Assembly (NCBI GenBank): GCA_964385405.1
Contig: CAYLOT010000010.1
Span: 28,360 to 92,359 of the forward strand
Origin: CAIZGX01 sp964385405
GTDB taxonomy: Bacteria; Bacteroidota; Bacteroidia; Flavobacteriales_D; Sanyastnellaceae
Direction: 5' to 3'
Length of the DNA stretch: 64,000 nt
Below the pieces are notes generated by a model. That model was not told where the DNA came from. It made no database searches and saw only the letters and a list, made by a program, of their open reading frames with translations. The translations under genes were made by a program, and so were the position numbers. Positions 49,979 to 59,174 of the stretch are shown piece by piece (positions within the stretch are counted from its first letter, which is position 1; each line of letters begins with the position of its first letter).

Positions 49979-50009
49979 AGTTGAAAATTGAACGGCAAAG
50001 ATACGTATC

Positions 50010-51248
50010 CTAAGCGCTGTATTTCTCTATTCCCTTTAAAATTGAAGAAGTCGCTCCGGCATGATCCGTGACATATTTTTTTCCGACATTAGGAATAGCA
50101 TTTTCATAATGGCAATGTTCAATAAATGAAGAGAGTTCTTCCGGGCTTTCGATAGGAAATGCCGCGCCAATTTTAACCAGATCACTTGCTTCTTGAAACT
50201 TTTTGAAGTTCGGTCCAAAGGCCATAGGAACTCCGTACACGGCAATCTCCAATGAATTGTGCAATCCCTTTCCAAATCCACCACCAAGTACAACTGCGTT
50301 CGCACGAGAATATATTGAAGACAACATGCCAATGGAGTCAACGATTAAGACGCGCGCTTCATTGTTTTTTTCTGGTTGAAAGGAAGAGAGTAGGACCACT
50401 CCAAATTTCTCGAAACGAGTTATAGATTCTTGAATTCTACTGCTGTGAATTTCATGCGGAACAACACATGCTTTTAAATTATTTTCCCGTTGCAAAAGCC
50501 TAGCTAAGAGCGATTCTTCTTCCGTGTAACTCGATCCTAGAACCACGAGAAATTGATTTTGTTTGAACGATTTTAACCAATTCAATTCTGATGGAGATTT
50601 GGATATTTCAATGACACGATCAAAACGCGTGTCTCCTGAAAGACTTACGTTGTTAAGGTTGATTTTTTGAAGAAGCTTTTTGGTGTTTTCGTTCTGAACG
50701 AAAAAGTGTGTGACTGCTTTCAATGTGGGTCGCCATATAATTCCATGCCATTTGAAAAACCGTTGTTCTTCTCGTAAGATTACCGAAATACAAAACAACT
50801 TTACCCCTTGATTTTTTAAGCTTGAAAAGTAATTTGTCCAGAATTCATATTTCACAAAAATGGCTTGAGATGGCTTAAGAATTTGAACGAATTTTTTGGC
50901 GTTAAAATAGGTGTCAAGTGGAAGGTATCCTATCCAATCGGCACCGGAATAGTTCTTTCGAACTTCATATCCGGAAGGGGAGAAAAAAGTCAGAGCAATA
51001 ACAACTCCGGGATTTCTGCATTTAAGCGCTTCGATTACGGGCCTACCTTGCTCAAATTCCCCCAACGAGGCGCAATGGAGCCAGATGATTTCAGAATCAG
51101 ATGGAAGTGAATTTCGCCATTTATTCAAGGTGGAAATTGAATTCCTTCTGCCTTTATTCCCGATTCGAATTTTCTTGTCAAATAGCCCGACAAGTGGAAG
51201 AATGATTCCAACAAACTGCCAGACGATTGAATAAAAAAATCGAAACAT
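50010..51248 (-). CDS. waaA: 3-deoxy-D-manno-octulosonic acid (Kdo) transferase
   Basis: 412 aa, inner-membrane-associated GT30 enzyme that adds Kdo from CMP-Kdo to the lipid A precursor. The N-terminal anchor (1-25) is followed by WLHCASLGEFEQGRPVIEAL with the catalytic Glu and by ALTFFSPSGYEVRKN. The C-terminal Rossmann half has VVLGSSYTEEE and NAVVLGGGFGKGLHN. Three nt downstream of the barrel-protein gene, so co-transcribed. Confirms a lipopolysaccharide-type outer membrane. Confidence 0.94.
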   Translation of the reverse strand: MFRFFYSIVWQFVGIILPLVGLFDKKIRIGNKGRRNSISTLNKWRNSLPSDSEIIWLHCASLGEFEQGRPVIEALKCRNPGVVIALTFFSPSGYEVRKNYSGADWIGYLPLDTYFNAKKFVQILKPSQAIFVKYEFWTNYFSSLKNQGVKLFCISVILREEQRFFKWHGIIWRPTLKAVTHFFVQNENTKKLLQKINLNNVSLSGDTRFDRVIEISKSPSELNWLKSFKQNQFLVVLGSSYTEEESLLARLLQRENNLKACVVPHEIHSSRIQESITRFEKFGVVLLSSFQPEKNNEARVLIVDSIGMLSSIYSRANAVVLGGGFGKGLHNSLEIAVYGVPMAFGPNFKKFQEASDLVKIGAAFPIESPEELSSFIEHCHYENAIPNVGKKYVTDHAGATSSILKGIEKYSA

Positions 51249-51251
51249 GTT

Positions 51252-52004
51252 TTAATAAATATAGAAGTCGTTAGGGGCACGTTGATAAAGGTTTAAAACC
51301 CATCCAGCACGCAAGCCGAATAATAGGTCTAAACGTTTTTCAGTGTCTTGAGTTTGCGTATCTAAATTCCATTCTCGGCGGCTTTGAGTGAAGGCTTCTG
51401 TCGCCTGAGCTCCGATATAGAAATTCACGAGCCTGTTGTTACTGAGATGGTAGTATCCAACGAATTGATTTAACGAAAGACCGTTTGTTAATCGGTCATA
51501 ACCTTTCAAATAATCACCTTCGAGCTGTGTAATCTTAGCTTCTTGATGCTCTAATCTTATTTTGTGTTGAAGCAGTCCAACCCCTGCGGTTATGAGTATT
51601 CCGGAGTTTTTATTGGGGCCAACAATTGGTAGGAGTTTACCTCCTTGAAGAAAAATATTGAAACCTCTTTGTTGAATAAACATCGTCGCTATTTGTCCTT
51701 GTTCATCCAAGATTTCTCCTCGATCAGTTAAAAGATTGCTAAGGAGATTTGGTTCATGAACTTTGTTTCCGAATAAGTAAGCAAATTGCAGTCCGTAGTA
51801 CCAGTTTTTTTTATCTTTTATGTGAAATCCAACTTCAACACTACCGTTGTTTCCAAATCTTTTAGCAAGATCACCACCGGGAATAGAGTACCCATAGCCA
51901 ACGGTAACATGCGGATTAAATAATAAGGAATCACGCACTTGCCATTGTCCGAATGCAACAAAGAAAGCCAGTTGCCAAAAAGCAATAACCAAGAGTTTCT
52001 TCAT
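51252..52004 (-). CDS. Putative outer-membrane beta-barrel protein (conserved hypothetical)
   Basis: 250 aa. Signal peptide 1-19 (VAFGQ), then alternating hydrophobic/aromatic strands (VTVGYGYSIPGGDLAKRFG, NWYYGLQFAYLFG, FNIFLQGGKLLPIVG, GILITAGVGLLQHKI, LDLLFGLRAGWVLNLY), as in small outer-membrane barrels. Located directly upstream of waaA in one transcript, which suggests a lipopolysaccharide- or outer-membrane-related role. Not recognised further. A -7 box sits 4 nt before the ATG. Confidence 0.78.
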   Translation of the reverse strand: MKKLLVIAFWQLAFFVAFGQWQVRDSLLFNPHVTVGYGYSIPGGDLAKRFGNNGSVEVGFHIKDKKNWYYGLQFAYLFGNKVHEPNLLSNLLTDRGEILDEQGQIATMFIQQRGFNIFLQGGKLLPIVGPNKNSGILITAGVGLLQHKIRLEHQEAKITQLEGDYLKGYDRLTNGLSLNQFVGYYHLSNNRLVNFYIGAQATEAFTQSRREWNLDTQTQDTEKRLDLLFGLRAGWVLNLYQRAPNDFYIY

Positions 52005-52008
52005 ACTG

Positions 52009-52016
52009 CGAAAGTA
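52009..52016 (-). promoter_or_regulatory. -7 promoter box directly before the 52004 start
   Basis: Reads TACTTTCG on the minus strand, then CAGT, then ATG at 52004: the same 4-nt gap as four other genes in the window. Confidence 0.5.
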
Positions 52017-52042
52017 AATGTTATTGATTGGAAACTAAAGCT

Positions 52043-52050
52043 TAATTTTG
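52043..52050 (+). promoter_or_regulatory. -7 promoter box for the WbpE-like aminotransferase
   Basis: TAATTTTG, a perfect TAnnTTTG, 20 nt before the ATG at 52071; the best -33 TTG is at 52024-52026 with a short 16-nt spacer. Confidence 0.5.
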
Positions 52051-52070
52051 TTGCCCTTAAAAAACGAAAT

Positions 52071-53204
52071 ATGTCAGTAAATATTCAAATGGTAGATCTC
52101 AAGAGACAATACTTGAAGATTAAAGATGAAGTTGATGCGGCAGTAGTGCATGTTATGACTAATGCAAATTTCATTAATGGAGCTGAAGTAAAGTCATTTC
52201 AAAATAATCTTGAGAACTATTTGAATGTCAAACATGTCATTCCCTGCGCCAATGGGACAGATGCCTTGCAAGTAGCAATGATGGGTTTGGGTCTTCAGTC
52301 AGGAGATGAAGTGATCACGGCATCCTTCACCTACGTTGCAACTGCTGAGGTAATAGCTTTGTTGGGATTAGTTCCAATATTAGTTGAAGCCAAGGAAGCG
52401 GATTTTACAATTGATCCGGCCGAAATTGAAAAAGCAATTACTCCAAAAACAAAGGCTATTGTTCCGGTTCATTTATTCGGACAGGGGGCAGACATGAACG
52501 CAATCATGGAAATTGCTCGTAGGCATAATCTATTTGTCATTGAAGATACCGCTCAAGCATTGGGCGCCACATATCAATTGTCGAATGGTGAATCTGCAGC
52601 TTTAGGCACTATCGGCCATATTGGATGCACAAGCTTTTTTCCTTCAAAAAACTTAGGATGCTACGGAGATGGAGGTGCCTTATTCACCAACAGCGATGAA
52701 CTTGCTGCTAATTTGCGCATGATTGCAAATCACGGGCAAAAGGTTCGTTATTACCACGATGTAATAGGCGTCAACTCACGTCTAGACACAATGCAAGCGG
52801 CTATTTTAGATATCAAACTCAAGCATTTAAATAGGTATGCGGAATCTCGCAGAAGTGTGGCAGATTTTTATGACAATGCGTTCAAGGGAATTGACGAGCT
52901 AATGACGCCCAATCGAATTTCCAATGGGACTCATGTTTTTCATCAGTACACTTTGAGAGTAGCCAACGGTAAAAGAGATGCTCTTAGAGTATACCTTGAA
53001 GAAAAGGGAGTGCCCAGCATGATTTATTATCCCCTTCCATTGCATTTTCAAAAGGCATTTGAGAACGAGAGATATCCGAAAGGATCTATGCCAATTAGCG
53101 AGCGTCTGTCTGCTGAAGTATTATCTCTTCCAATTCACACGGAAATGACATCAGAAGAACTCGAATATATTGCAAACAGCGTGAGGTCATTTTTCAACCC
53201 CTGA
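52071..53204 (+). CDS. DegT family UDP-sugar aminotransferase (WbpE/WlbE-like)
   Basis: 377 aa; ATG at 52071 is preferred because a longer in-frame start 132 nt upstream lies inside the divergent gene and carries no family sequence. IQMVDLKRQYLKIKDEVDAA, ANGTDALQVAMMGLGL, HLFGQGADMNAI, IEDTAQALGATY and PLP lysine K193 in FFPSKNLGCYGDGG match the WbpE-type subgroup, which aminates C-3 of UDP-2-acetamido-3-keto sugars. It probably feeds lipopolysaccharide or O-glycan synthesis; waaA is nearby on the other strand. Confidence 0.92.
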   Translation: MSVNIQMVDLKRQYLKIKDEVDAAVVHVMTNANFINGAEVKSFQNNLENYLNVKHVIPCANGTDALQVAMMGLGLQSGDEVITASFTYVATAEVIALLGLVPILVEAKEADFTIDPAEIEKAITPKTKAIVPVHLFGQGADMNAIMEIARRHNLFVIEDTAQALGATYQLSNGESAALGTIGHIGCTSFFPSKNLGCYGDGGALFTNSDELAANLRMIANHGQKVRYYHDVIGVNSRLDTMQAAILDIKLKHLNRYAESRRSVADFYDNAFKGIDELMTPNRISNGTHVFHQYTLRVANGKRDALRVYLEEKGVPSMIYYPLPLHFQKAFENERYPKGSMPISERLSAEVLSLPIHTEMTSEELEYIANSVRSFFNP

Positions 53205-53353
53205 TTGGTTTTTGAATGAGAAAAAATGGAAAAATGGGCGTTTCAGCTACTTTTAGTAAAAAAAAAATGTGTCTCGGCTCATATTTTTTAAATTGAAAAT
53301 CAACATGTTACAACACCGCAGCGATTTTTTTAAAAAGAAATTCACAATAGTGC

Positions 53354-53383
53354 TTGTGAATAACAATTCATGATGTACATTTG
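53354..53383 (+). promoter_or_regulatory. Promoter of the str-S10-spc ribosomal operon
   Basis: TTG (53354-53356), 19-nt spacer, TACATTTG (53376-53383). RNA should start near 53388, leaving about 60 nt of leader with a small hairpin CGAGT-CGTGT-ACTCG (53398-53412). The rest of the 53205-53375 gap is A/T-rich with no clear feature. Confidence 0.75.
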
Positions 53384-53448
53384 CACCCCGAATTTTCCGA
53401 GTCGTGTACTCGTATTAAAAATAGTGAAATAAAGGAACTTACATAACA

Positions 53449-53829
53449 ATGCCAACAGTTCAACAGTTAATCAAAAATGGTCGCGAACCGAAGACCTACC
53501 GCAGCAAGTCTGCTGCTTTGACCTCATGTCCACAGCGTCGTGGGGTTTGTACGAAAGTGTACACAACGACTCCAAAGAAGCCAAACTCTGCGTTACGTAA
53601 GGTAGCGAAGGTTCGTTTGACCAATGGTTTTGAAATCATTGCTTACATCGGAGGTGAAGGTCACAACCTTCAAGAGCACAGTATCGTATTGGTTCGTGGT
53701 GGTCGTGTAAAAGATTTACCTGGGGTACGTTACCACATTGTGCGTGGCGCTTTGGATACTGCCGGAGTTAACGGCCGTGGTCAAAGAAGATCTAAGTATG
53801 GTACAAAACGTCCAAAAGTTAAAAAATAA
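53449..53829 (+). CDS. rpsL: 30S ribosomal protein S12
   Basis: 126 aa, decoding-centre protein. The TPKKPNSALRK loop (Lys43) and KDLPGVRYH (Lys88) are intact, so the classical streptomycin-resistance positions carry the usual residues. First gene of the ribosomal operon, downstream of a good promoter; rpsG follows after 21 nt. Confidence 0.98.
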   Translation: MPTVQQLIKNGREPKTYRSKSAALTSCPQRRGVCTKVYTTTPKKPNSALRKVAKVRLTNGFEIIAYIGGEGHNLQEHSIVLVRGGRVKDLPGVRYHIVRGALDTAGVNGRGQRRSKYGTKRPKVKK

Positions 53830-53850
53830 TCGCATTAAGAATATCTTGCA

Positions 53851-54318
53851 ATGAGAAGAAGAAAAGCCAAAAAAATTGCGGTACTTCCAGATCCTAAGTT
53901 CAACGAGGTAACTGTAACGAAGTTTGTCAATAATTTAATGCTTCAAGGAAAGAAGGGCGTAGCCTTTTCAATCTTTTACGATGCTATCGATCGCGTAGCT
54001 GCAAAGACAAGTGAAGATGGATTGGAGATTTGGAAGAAAGCGTTGGAGAATGTAACTCCTGCTGTTGAAGTAAGAAGCCGTCGTGTTGGTGGTGCTACTT
54101 TCCAAATTCCTTCACCAATTCGTGAAGACCGTAAGAATTCAATGGCTATGAAATGGTTGATTGGATATTCACGCAAGAGAAATGAAAAGAGCATGGCTGA
54201 AAAGTTAGCAAACGAAATCGTTGCTGCTTCTAAGGGTGAAGGTTCTGCTTTCAAAAAGAAAGAAGATGTTCACAGAATGGCTGAGGCAAATAAAGCATTC
54301 TCACATTTCCGTTTCTAA
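53851..54318 (+). CDS. rpsG: 30S ribosomal protein S7
   Basis: 155 aa. Nucleates assembly of the 30S head by binding 16S rRNA near the E site. MRRRKAKKIAVLPDPKFN opens it; VRSRRVGGATFQIP and MAEKLANEIVAASKGEG are typical. Normal order rpsL-rpsG-fusA. Confidence 0.97.
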   Translation: MRRRKAKKIAVLPDPKFNEVTVTKFVNNLMLQGKKGVAFSIFYDAIDRVAAKTSEDGLEIWKKALENVTPAVEVRSRRVGGATFQIPSPIREDRKNSMAMKWLIGYSRKRNEKSMAEKLANEIVAASKGEGSAFKKKEDVHRMAEANKAFSHFRF

Positions 54319-54337
54319 TTAGATTAAAGAAGATAAA

Positions 54338-56440
54338 ATGTCACGCGACCTATTATATACAAGAAATATTGGTATTGCTGCCCACATTGATGCGGGTAAG
54401 ACAACTACTACAGAGCGTATCCTTTACTATGCTGGTGTTAACCACAAAATAGGAGAGGTACACGACGGTGCTGCTACAATGGACTGGATGGCGCAAGAGC
54501 AGGAGCGTGGTATCACTATCACCTCTGCAGCTACAACAGTTAGTTGGAACTACCGCAATCAAGCTTATCACATTAACATCATCGATACACCAGGACACGT
54601 AGACTTCACTGTAGAGGTGAACCGTTCACTTCGTGTATTAGATGGATTGGTTTTCTTATTTTCTGCAGTTGATGGTGTTGAGCCTCAATCTGAGACCAAC
54701 TGGCGCTTAGCAAACAACTACAGCGTTGCTCGTATCGGTTTCGTGAACAAAATGGACCGTCAAGGAGCAGATTTCTTGAACGTTGTTAAGCAAGTAAAAG
54801 AAATGTTGGGAAGCAATGCAGTTCCATTGCAGCTTCCAATCGGCGCTGAGGATGATTTCAAAGGGGTAGTTGATTTGATCAACTTCCGCGGAATGATCTG
54901 GAACGAGCACGACAAGGGAATGACTTATGAAGTAGTTGATATTCCGGCTGATATGATGGACGAGGCTCTTGAATATCGCGAGAAACTTCTTGAAGCTGTT
55001 GCTGAGTATGATGAGTCTTTGATGGAGAAGTTCTTCGAAGATCCAAACAGCATGACTGAGCGTGAAATTCTTGATGCGCTTCGTAAGGCAGTTATTGATA
55101 TGAAAATTGTTCCAATGGTTTGTGGATCTTCTTTCAAGAACAAAGGAGTTCAAACCATGTTGGATTTGGTTATGGAATTAATGCCATCACCACTTGATAA
55201 AGAAAGTATTGTTGGAACACATCCTGATACAGGAGCGGAATTAAGCCGTAAGCCATCTTACGATGAGCCTTTTGCAGGTTTGGCGTTCAAGATTGCAACT
55301 GACCCATTCGTAGGTCGTCTAGCTTTCACTCGTGCATATAGCGGTAAACTAGATGCAGGTTCATACGTATTGAATGCGCGCAGCGGAAACAAAGAGCGTA
55401 TTTCACGTATCTTCCAAATGCACGCTAACAAGCAAAACCCAATTGAAGTTCTAGGAGCTGGAGATATTGGAGCAGTAGTTGGATTTAAAGATATCAAAAC
55501 TGGAGATACCCTTTGCGATGAGAAGAACCCAATCGTTCTTGAATCCATGGTATTCCCTGAGCCAGTAATTGGTTTGGCTATCGAGCCTAAAACACAGGCC
55601 GACAGTGATAAGTTAGGTATGGCTTTAGCTAAGTTGGCTGAAGAAGATCCAACCTTCCGTGTGCGTACCGATGAAGAAACCGGTCAAACCGTAATTTCTG
55701 GAATGGGTGAGCTTCACTTGGAGATTATCGTGGATCGTTTACGTCGCGAGTTTAAGGTTGAATGTAATCAAGGTGCGCCTCAAGTATCTTACAAAGAGGC
55801 TATCACAGCTACCTCTAGTCATAGAGAAGTATACAAGAAACAATCAGGTGGTCGTGGTAAGTTCGCAGATATTGTTATCAATATCGGACCTAACGACGAT
55901 GAAGAAAAATCAGGATTGGTGTTCATCAACAACATTAAAGGTGGTAATATCCCACGTGAATTCATTCCATCAATTGAGAAAGGATTTAAAGAGGCTATGC
56001 TAAATGGAGTGTTAGCAGGATACAACATCGATTCAATGAAAGTTGAGTTGAATGACGGATCTTTCCACGCTGTTGACTCAGATGCACTTTCGTTTGAATT
56101 GTGCGCTAAGATGGCTTTCCGTGAGGCAGCTCCTAAATGCAAGCCAATCATTCTTGAGCCTATCATGAAATTAGAAATCGTTACTCCATCTGAAAACATG
56201 GGTGATGTTATCGGAGACTTGAATAAGCGTCGTGGAATGATTGAGGGAACCAGCGAGCGTAGTGGTGCTACTGTAATCAGCGGAAAAGTTCCTCTATCTG
56301 AAATGTTCGGATATGTTACTGATCTTCGTACGATTACATCTGGACGTGCTACATCGTCAATGGAATTCAACAATTACGCACCAGCTCCAAGTAACGTGGC
56401 TGAAGCCGTAATTGCTAAAGCAAAAGGAAAAAACGCATAA
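54338..56440 (+). CDS. fusA: Translation elongation factor G
   Basis: 700 aa GTPase that drives translocation. G1 is AHIDAGKTT (15-23), effector EQERGITITSAAT, G3 DTPGHVDF, G4 NKMD and the later domains are full length (domain IV GRGKFADIVINIG; domain V MGDVIGDLNKRRGMIEG). In many bacteria tuf follows; here rpsJ comes 16 nt later, as usual in Bacteroidota. Confidence 0.98.
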   Translation: MSRDLLYTRNIGIAAHIDAGKTTTTERILYYAGVNHKIGEVHDGAATMDWMAQEQERGITITSAATTVSWNYRNQAYHINIIDTPGHVDFTVEVNRSLRVLDGLVFLFSAVDGVEPQSETNWRLANNYSVARIGFVNKMDRQGADFLNVVKQVKEMLGSNAVPLQLPIGAEDDFKGVVDLINFRGMIWNEHDKGMTYEVVDIPADMMDEALEYREKLLEAVAEYDESLMEKFFEDPNSMTEREILDALRKAVIDMKIVPMVCGSSFKNKGVQTMLDLVMELMPSPLDKESIVGTHPDTGAELSRKPSYDEPFAGLAFKIATDPFVGRLAFTRAYSGKLDAGSYVLNARSGNKERISRIFQMHANKQNPIEVLGAGDIGAVVGFKDIKTGDTLCDEKNPIVLESMVFPEPVIGLAIEPKTQADSDKLGMALAKLAEEDPTFRVRTDEETGQTVISGMGELHLEIIVDRLRREFKVECNQGAPQVSYKEAITATSSHREVYKKQSGGRGKFADIVINIGPNDDEEKSGLVFINNIKGGNIPREFIPSIEKGFKEAMLNGVLAGYNIDSMKVELNDGSFHAVDSDALSFELCAKMAFREAAPKCKPIILEPIMKLEIVTPSENMGDVIGDLNKRRGMIEGTSERSGATVISGKVPLSEMFGYVTDLRTITSGRATSSMEFNNYAPAPSNVAEAVIAKAKGKNA

Positions 56441-56455
56441 TATATAGAACCGAGG

Positions 56456-56761
56456 ATGGCTCAAAAGATTAGAATCAAATTAAAGTCCTACGATCACAAT
56501 TTAGTAGATAAGTCTGCTGAGAAAATTGTGAAGACTGTTAAGTCTACTGGGGCAGTTGTAAACGGACCTATTCCGTTGCCAACACACAAACGTATTTACA
56601 CTGTTCTTCGTTCACCACACGTGAATAAGAAGGCGCGTGAACAATTCGAGTTGAACTCGTACAAGCGTTTGCTAGACATTTACAGCTCGTCATCAAAGAC
56701 TGTAGATGCATTAATGAAGCTAGAATTGCCTAGCGGAGTAGAAGTAGAAATCAAAGTTTAA
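56456..56761 (+). CDS. rpsJ: 30S ribosomal protein S10
   Basis: 101 aa; also partner of NusB in antitermination. Contains RIKLKSYDHNLVDKSAEKIV, PIPLPTHKRIYTVLRSPH and the usual C-terminal LELPSGVEVEIKV. First gene of the S10 block, continuous with fusA. Confidence 0.97.
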   Translation: MAQKIRIKLKSYDHNLVDKSAEKIVKTVKSTGAVVNGPIPLPTHKRIYTVLRSPHVNKKAREQFELNSYKRLLDIYSSSSKTVDALMKLELPSGVEVEIKV

Positions 56762-56780
56762 CAAATAAATACACAGACAC

Positions 56781-57401
56781 ATGCCAGGCATAATTGGTAA
56801 AAAAATCGGTATGACTAGCGTCTACAGTGCCGCTGGGAAGAATATCCCATGCACAGTGATAGAAGCTGGTCCATGTGTAGTGACCCAAGTTAGAACCTTG
56901 GAAAAGGACGGTTATACCGCTGTTCAGCTAGCATATGGCGAAAAGAAGGAAAAGAATACTTCTAAGCCAATGCAAGGTCACTTCAAGAAAGCAGGAACAA
57001 CTCCAAAGAGATTTGTTGCAGAGTTCCACGATTTCGAAACAGAGAAGAATCTAGGTGACGTTGTAACAATCACTGAGTTGTTCACTGAAGGAGAAAACGT
57101 TGACGTGATCGGAACCTCAAAGGGTAAGGGTTTCCAGGGTGTTGTAAAGCGCCATGGTTTCAGTGGGGTAGGAGAAAGCACACACGGTCAACACAACCGT
57201 TTACGTGCGCCAGGTTCGTTAGGAGCATCATCTGATCCATCACGTGTATTCAAGGGAATGCGCATGGCAGGTCGTACCGGCGGTAACCGTCGTACGTTGC
57301 AAAACTTAGAAGTAGTAAAGGTATTGGCCGATGAGAATTTAATTCTTGTGAAAGGTGCTATCCCAGGCTACAATGGTTCAACCGTTTATATTGTGAAGTA
57401 A
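56781..57401 (+). CDS. rplC: 50S ribosomal protein L3
   Basis: 206 aa, early 50S assembly protein whose long arm reaches the peptidyl transferase centre. PGIIGKKIGMTSVYS at the N-terminus, GTSKGKGFQGVVKRHGFSG and GQHNRLRAPGSLGASSDPSR (tip loop) are diagnostic. One nt before rplD. Confidence 0.97.
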   Translation: MPGIIGKKIGMTSVYSAAGKNIPCTVIEAGPCVVTQVRTLEKDGYTAVQLAYGEKKEKNTSKPMQGHFKKAGTTPKRFVAEFHDFETEKNLGDVVTITELFTEGENVDVIGTSKGKGFQGVVKRHGFSGVGESTHGQHNRLRAPGSLGASSDPSRVFKGMRMAGRTGGNRRTLQNLEVVKVLADENLILVKGAIPGYNGSTVYIVK

Positions 57402-57402
57402 T

Positions 57403-58032
57403 ATGAAACTGGATATATTCAACATACAAGGTCAGAAGACGGGAAATTCCGTTGAGCTTGACGCAGAAGTATTCGGAATCGAGCCGAATGATCACGCGAT
57501 CTATTTAGATGTTAAGCGTTACTTAGCGGCACAACGCACAGGTACGCACAAAACTAAGCACAGAGGTGAGATTCACGGTTCAACGAAGAAATTACATAAG
57601 CAAAAAGGTACAGGAGGCTCTCGTAAGGGTAGCGCAAAGAATCCGTTGTTCCGTCAAGGGGGTAGCGTATTCGGTCCACGCCCAAGAGCTTATGACATCA
57701 AGGTAAATAAAAGTACAACCCGTTTAGCTCGTGCATCAGCATTAAGCTATAAAGCGAAAGAGAACGGAATTGTTCTTGTTGACGCTATGTCATTCGACAA
57801 ACCTAAGACAAGCGAGTTCGTTAATGTATTAAAGAACTTGTCTTTGAACAGCCGCAAAGCGTTGATCTTAATCCCAGAAAGAAACGATAGTTTGTACTTA
57901 AGCTCTCGTAACATCCAAGGGGCAAATGTTCAAATCGCTAGCATGGTGAACACTTACGACATTATGAACAGCAACCAAGTTGTTTTCGTAGGTAATGCAC
58001 ACGAAATGGTAACTAACATTCTTAAAAAATAA
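57403..58032 (+). CDS. rplD: 50S ribosomal protein L4
   Basis: 209 aa. Lines the exit tunnel through its extended loop (AQRTGTHKTKHRGEIHGSTK, KQKGTGGSRKGSAKNPLFRQ, GGSVFGPRPRAYDIKVN). In E. coli L4 also represses its operon; not testable here. Follows rplC by one base. Confidence 0.97.
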   Translation: MKLDIFNIQGQKTGNSVELDAEVFGIEPNDHAIYLDVKRYLAAQRTGTHKTKHRGEIHGSTKKLHKQKGTGGSRKGSAKNPLFRQGGSVFGPRPRAYDIKVNKSTTRLARASALSYKAKENGIVLVDAMSFDKPKTSEFVNVLKNLSLNSRKALILIPERNDSLYLSSRNIQGANVQIASMVNTYDIMNSNQVVFVGNAHEMVTNILKK

Positions 58033-58037
58033 CTGTC

Positions 58038-58331
58038 ATGAGCGAAATCCTTATTCGACCATTGGTTACGGAGAAAATGACCGGAATCCAAGAAAAGCAA
58101 GGCAAGTACGGCTTCGTGGTAGCATTGAACGCCAATAAGATTGAAATTAAAAAGGCGATCGAAAAGAACTACGGTGTGACAGTTATGCAAATCAACACCC
58201 TTCGTTATGACGGAAAGAATAAATTCCGTTACACAAAGGCAGGAATTGTTTCTGGAAGAAGCGCAAGCTACAAAAAAGCTATCGTGAAGTTGGCTGCAGG
58301 TGAAACAATCGATTTTTATTCTAACATCTAA
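58038..58331 (+). CDS. rplW: 50S ribosomal protein L23
   Basis: 97 aa; sits at the tunnel exit and docks trigger factor and SRP. ILIRPLVTEKMTG is the classic start and KAIEKNYGVTVMQINTLRYDG a typical core. Short type without an internal loop. Confidence 0.96.
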   Translation: MSEILIRPLVTEKMTGIQEKQGKYGFVVALNANKIEIKKAIEKNYGVTVMQINTLRYDGKNKFRYTKAGIVSGRSASYKKAIVKLAAGETIDFYSNI

Positions 58332-58342
58332 CAGAAGAGGAA

Positions 58343-59167
58343 ATGGGCATTAAGAAATTAAATCCGGTAACTCCAGGTACTCGCTTCAAAGTGGCTTCCA
58401 CTTTCGAAGAGTTGACTACCGACCGTCCATACAAGCCTTTAGTGGTAACATTAAAGAAGACTGGTGGACGTAACAACCAAGGAAAACGCACTATGCGTAT
58501 GATTGGTGGTGGTCATAAGCGTAACTACCGTCTTATCGACTTCAAAAGAGACAAACACGGTATCGAGTGTACTGTAATGACAATCGAATACGATCCAAAC
58601 CGTTCTGCACGTATTGCATTAGTTGAATACGCAGATGGTGAAAAGCGTTACATCATAGCTCCTGCTGGTTTAGCAGTTGGAATGAAGCTTTCTAGTGGAA
58701 CTGGTAGCGCTCCTGAAATCGGAAACGCAATGATGTTAAGTGAAATTCCTCTGGGAACTGTAATTCACAACATTGAAATGCGTCCTGGTAAAGGCGGGTC
58801 TTTAGCAAGAAGTGCAGGTTCATACGCTCAATTGAGTGCTCGTGACGGGGAATATGCGATTATCACACTTCCTTCAGGTGAGACACGTAAGGTTTTAGCA
58901 AAATGTATTGCTACTATCGGAACTGTATCAAACGGAGAGCATAACTTGACTCGCTCAGGTAAGGCAGGAAGAAGCCGTTGGTTAGGTCGTCGCCCACGTG
59001 TACGTGGTGTTGCAATGAATCCGGTGGATCACCCAATGGGTGGTGGTGAAGGACGTCAGTCTGGAGGTATCCCAAGATCTCGCAAAGGAACGCCTGCTAA
59101 GGGATTAAAGACGCGCAAGAGCAAAAAGCCGTCAACTAAATTTATCATTGAACGTAGAAAGAAATAA
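58343..59167 (+). CDS. rplB: 50S ribosomal protein L2
   Basis: 274 aa, central to subunit joining and peptidyl transfer. GHKRNYRLIDFKRDKHG, the LSARDGEYAIITLPSGE core and VDHPMGGGEGRQSGGIPRSR with the conserved His (VDHPMGGGEG) are all present. Confidence 0.98.
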   Translation: MGIKKLNPVTPGTRFKVASTFEELTTDRPYKPLVVTLKKTGGRNNQGKRTMRMIGGGHKRNYRLIDFKRDKHGIECTVMTIEYDPNRSARIALVEYADGEKRYIIAPAGLAVGMKLSSGTGSAPEIGNAMMLSEIPLGTVIHNIEMRPGKGGSLARSAGSYAQLSARDGEYAIITLPSGETRKVLAKCIATIGTVSNGEHNLTRSGKAGRSRWLGRRPRVRGVAMNPVDHPMGGGEGRQSGGIPRSRKGTPAKGLKTRKSKKPSTKFIIERRKK

Positions 59168-59174
59168 TTGAGAA

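Noticed and set aside
51939..52070. Longer start for the WbpE-like aminotransferase
   Set aside because: Would overlap the divergent gene's signal peptide; the promoter box at 52043 lies downstream of it.
56441..56455. Missing tuf gene as a deletion
   Set aside because: fusA to rpsJ without tuf is the normal arrangement in Bacteroidota.
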